64,000 bases of DNA, from NCBI RefSeq assembly GCF_001598495.1, contig NZ_BCZB01000001.1:232448-296447 (forward strand), given 5' to 3'. Both the position numbers and the translations under genes were made by a program. Below the pieces are notes generated by a model. That model searched no databases. It had not been told where the DNA came from and worked only from the letters and a program-made list of their open reading frames with translations. The stretch's first letter is position 1. Every line of letters begins with the position of its first letter. The DNA comes from Neokomagataea thailandica NBRC 106555 (GTDB lineage: Bacteria > Pseudomonadota > Alphaproteobacteria > Acetobacterales > Acetobacteraceae). Of the stretch, positions 61,676-64,000 are shown in pieces.

Positions 61676-61714
61676 CATATGCGCCTCCCCACGATCTATG
61701 GGGAGGCGCATATG
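61676..61714. repeat. 16-bp perfect inverted repeat between alr and the right-end receptor gene
   Basis: CATATGCGCCTCCCCA (61676-61691) and its exact complement (61699-61714) around a 7-nt loop. It lies 34 nt past the receptor stop and between convergent genes, so it may act as a bidirectional terminator-like barrier, although no T run follows on either strand. Confidence 0.75.
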
Positions 61715-61747
61715 GTAGGCGTCGTTCGTGAAAGGTGAGGTGGGGTT

Positions 61748-64000
61748 TTAGAATGCCACTTCAACCATGCCGCCGAACTGACGAGGCTCATTGATATAGC
61801 CTTGCAGGCCCGTCGTTACGCTGAGGCTCTTGTCGTAGACATACTGCTTGTTAAACAGGTTACGTGCCCAAAGAGAGAACGTCGCCTTTGCCGCGCTGTT
61901 GGCAACTTGCACGTGAGCGAGGGCAATACGGCTGTTTACGATAAGACCGCTATTTCCGCGTGGTTGGTAAACGTTACGTGGATTGTTAGGGCCTAGGTAA
62001 ACGGGGTCTGTAGAGCTGGAGTAGAAGCCTGAGTTGATGTTCCCATCAACATGGGCCAGCAGAGTGAAGTGCTCGAATGGGCGGGTGTAATTAACTTGAG
62101 CACTGCCGGAATGTGCAGGGGTGACCACCTGATAGATGGGAACCTGCAAAGGTAAAACCACACCATTTGCGTTTGGATATGGGTTGGCGGTTGGTGGGAT
62201 ATGCACATGGTTGTAGGCATAGGACAGGCCAACTTCAACGCCTTGATAGGGGATAAAGGTCAGTTCTGTTTCTGCGCCACTTACGTTGCCGTCACCAGGG
62301 GCGTTAAAGGTTGAAATGGTTGTACGGTTCGTACGTTGGTTGGCGATTTGGTATGGGCGTTGGAAATCAACCTGAATGTCTTTGTAAATTCCGTAATAGC
62401 CAGTGGCATTGAAGCGCATACGGTGGTTCAGGAATTCAGATTTCAAGCCGCCTTCGAACATGGAGATGCTTTCTGGAGCGAAGGCATCATAGTTCTGAGA
62501 GCGGGAGTTTGCGCCGCCGGATTTGTAACCCGTGCTCCATTTACCGTAGAGATAAAGGTTCTTGGCGGCATCAAAGCCAAGGTTCAGCATCGGGTCAACA
62601 CGTGACCATGTTGCTTCCAATGGAATTGGGCCACTCACACCCGCGCGGTTAACAGGTGCTGCGCCATTGACGGTCCCGAGGTGGCCATCTTTGGTGTCGC
62701 GGGACCAACGCAAGCCGCCCGTCAGGTGAAGTTTTTCACTGAGGATAGACGGGGTGTAGGTGGCCTGACCGTACGCACCGATGCTGGTTGTGTTGACGTG
62801 GCTGGCACGGTCAACGCGCTGCAAAGAATAGTCGTTAAACGCGGGGCCGGTGAGCAATTGGTACGCGCTACCGGCTGCGTTGGTGAACTGGTTGGTGTAA
62901 AACGCTTGGGCGTTATCACTGACCGTTTCATGGTAGTACAGGAAGCCGCCAACATAACGCAGATGTGGCAGGTCACCGATAGCTTGGATTTCTTGGCTCA
63001 GCTGGTGCTGCTTGAAATTGGCCAAGCTGTAACGGCTGAAGGTGTAGTTTGTGAAATCACCGCTTGTGTTGGACATGCTCGATGAAACAGCCGCATTGTC
63101 ATATTGAGACTGTGTCAGTTGGCGGTAAGCGGAGATTGAACGCAGGGTCAGGAGCTTTGGAATGGCTTGCCATTCCATCGTGAAGCGATGGCCGCTGGTT
63201 CTGCCAATGCTGGGTTGCTCTGGCACGCCGGCTACGGCCGTCTTGGCGCGTGAGGTTTGAATAACCCCGAGAGCGGCTTGTTTGTTCGTGCCGTTGGCAA
63301 GGTGCTGGCTGTAAATGGATGTCGTGCTGTCGTAGTTGTTGTCATACGCGTAATCAGCACTGAACGATGATGTTGGGCGCCACATTGCTTCGGCGCGTAC
63401 ACCCCGGCGGTCATATTGGTTAAAGCCGCTTGCGCCTGTGAGTGGGTTATCCGTCAGGGGATCACGGTGAGCGGTCATCGCGTCAATTTTGACGGCGATG
63501 TCATGGAAGGCAGGCAGGTCAACGTGGAGTTCACCAAGGTTGCTGCCGTAATTGCCCATTCCGCCGCTGGCACGGACCTTGAACTTGCCGGATGGGCGGC
63601 GCGTGACAATGTTGAGCGCACCGCCTTCGGTGTTACGCCCAAAGAGTGTGCCTTGCGGGCCTTTTAGGACTTCAATATTGGCAACGTCCAGCATCGCGGC
63701 ACCGAGGCCTTGCGGCCGTGCAAAGTAAACGCCATCGATGTAAACGCCTACGCCCTGGTCTCGTGCGGGTTGGTTACTATCGCCCAACACACCGACGCCA
63801 CGAATGTTGACGATCAGTGCAGAGTTACGGCCAGCAAACTGTTCAACGTGAAGAGATGGGATCGAGCCATCGGCCATATCAACCAGTGAAATGACGTGAC
63901 GATCTGCCAAGCTCTTTGCGCTCATGACGGAAATAGAGATGGGTGTTTTTTGAAGATTTTCGGGTCTTTTTTGTGCGGTAACAACAATGTCCTTGACGTG
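61748..64000 (-). CDS. TonB-dependent outer-membrane receptor (5' end beyond right edge)
   Basis: At least 750 residues; the frame stays open past an internal ATG at 63925 to the window edge, where the TonB-box-like DIVVTAQKRPENLQKTPISI precedes the plug. The plug shows IRGVGVLGDSNQPARDQGVGVYIDGVYFARPQG, NIEVLKGPQGTLFGRNTEGGALNIVTRRP. The barrel ends in GGMVEVAF with terminal Phe. The plug and the VVTAQKR start resemble the large receptor group common in alphaproteobacteria that take up varied ligands. Starting the gene at 63925 would wrongly remove the TonB box. Energised by the TonB system at 19.5 kb or another. Confidence 0.93.
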   Translation of the reverse strand, partial: HVKDIVVTAQKRPENLQKTPISISVMSAKSLADRHVISLVDMADGSIPSLHVEQFAGRNSALIVNIRGVGVLGDSNQPARDQGVGVYIDGVYFARPQGLGAAMLDVANIEVLKGPQGTLFGRNTEGGALNIVTRRPSGKFKVRASGGMGNYGSNLGELHVDLPAFHDIAVKIDAMTAHRDPLTDNPLTGASGFNQYDRRGVRAEAMWRPTSSFSADYAYDNNYDSTTSIYSQHLANGTNKQAALGVIQTSRAKTAVAGVPEQPSIGRTSGHRFTMEWQAIPKLLTLRSISAYRQLTQSQYDNAAVSSSMSNTSGDFTNYTFSRYSLANFKQHQLSQEIQAIGDLPHLRYVGGFLYYHETVSDNAQAFYTNQFTNAAGSAYQLLTGPAFNDYSLQRVDRASHVNTTSIGAYGQATYTPSILSEKLHLTGGLRWSRDTKDGHLGTVNGAAPVNRAGVSGPIPLEATWSRVDPMLNLGFDAAKNLYLYGKWSTGYKSGGANSRSQNYDAFAPESISMFEGGLKSEFLNHRMRFNATGYYGIYKDIQVDFQRPYQIANQRTNRTTISTFNAPGDGNVSGAETELTFIPYQGVEVGLSYAYNHVHIPPTANPYPNANGVVLPLQVPIYQVVTPAHSGSAQVNYTRPFEHFTLLAHVDGNINSGFYSSSTDPVYLGPNNPRNVYQPRGNSGLIVNSRIALAHVQVANSAAKATFSLWARNLFNKQYVYDKSLSVTTGLQGYINEPRQFGGMVEVAF

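Overview
This 64 kb window looks like chromosome of an acetic acid bacterium (Acetobacteraceae, Alphaproteobacteria). I infer this from several things together: hopanoid side-chain genes (hpnH, hpnM, hpnI, hpnJ, hpnK), a bactofilin, two glutamyl-tRNA synthetases, a DksA that keeps only one of the usual zinc-finger cysteines, an OprB-type sugar porin, a tonB-exbB-exbD-exbD block, and a serine palmitoyltransferase cluster. The genus cannot be fixed from the sequence alone. I see no intact insertion sequence, prophage or CRISPR array; most of the window is housekeeping and envelope genes.

Layout. 0-5 kb: end of an amino-acid permease, gltX copy 1, an RNA methyltransferase, a bactofilin and an adenosine kinase. 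5-11 kb: hopanoid locus, with hpnM-hpnI-hpnJ-hpnK leftward and hpnH rightward from a 379-bp divergent region. 11-15 kb: a CNNM/HlyC-type membrane protein, then leftward flgI-flgJ-flgN-like flagellar genes, dksA and tRNA-Thr(GGT). 15-19 kb: penicillin-binding protein 1A and prfB, which has a programmed +1 frameshift whose in-frame stop is UAA. 19.5-23.6 kb: tonB-exbB-exbD-exbD and a periplasmic TPR-like protein. 23.7-28.7 kb: flgH, an MscS-family channel and an OprB porin. 29-33.4 kb: an EamA exporter, parE and two small envelope proteins. 33.8-40.5 kb: a TonB-dependent receptor, an OmpA-like protein, a DUF1491 protein and an S41 protease. 40.7-49.2 kb: leftward gltX2-pyrB-pyrC-plsY-dprA-topA. 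49.4-54.3 kb: comEC, a TetR regulator with a DUF1348 gene behind a perfect 19-bp inverted repeat, and a CLC-F type fluoride exporter behind a fluoride riboswitch. 54.3-60.2 kb: five leftward genes that appear to make a sphingolipid-type product (flippase, glycerophosphotransferase-like enzyme, fatty-acyl-AMP ligase, acyl carrier protein, serine palmitoyltransferase). 60.4-64 kb: alanine racemase and a second TonB-dependent receptor that runs off the right edge.

How the genes work together. Much of the window concerns the cell envelope: hopanoids and probably sphingolipids for the membranes, PBP1A and alanine racemase for peptidoglycan, PlsY for phospholipid, and TonB/ExbBD energising two outer-membrane receptors. 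The points most worth a second look are the sphingolipid-type operon that includes a glycerophosphotransferase-like gene and a flippase, the UAA variant of the prfB frameshift, the riboswitch-controlled fluoride exporter, the dihydroorotase that has lost its HxH metal motif, and several long perfect inverted repeats between genes.
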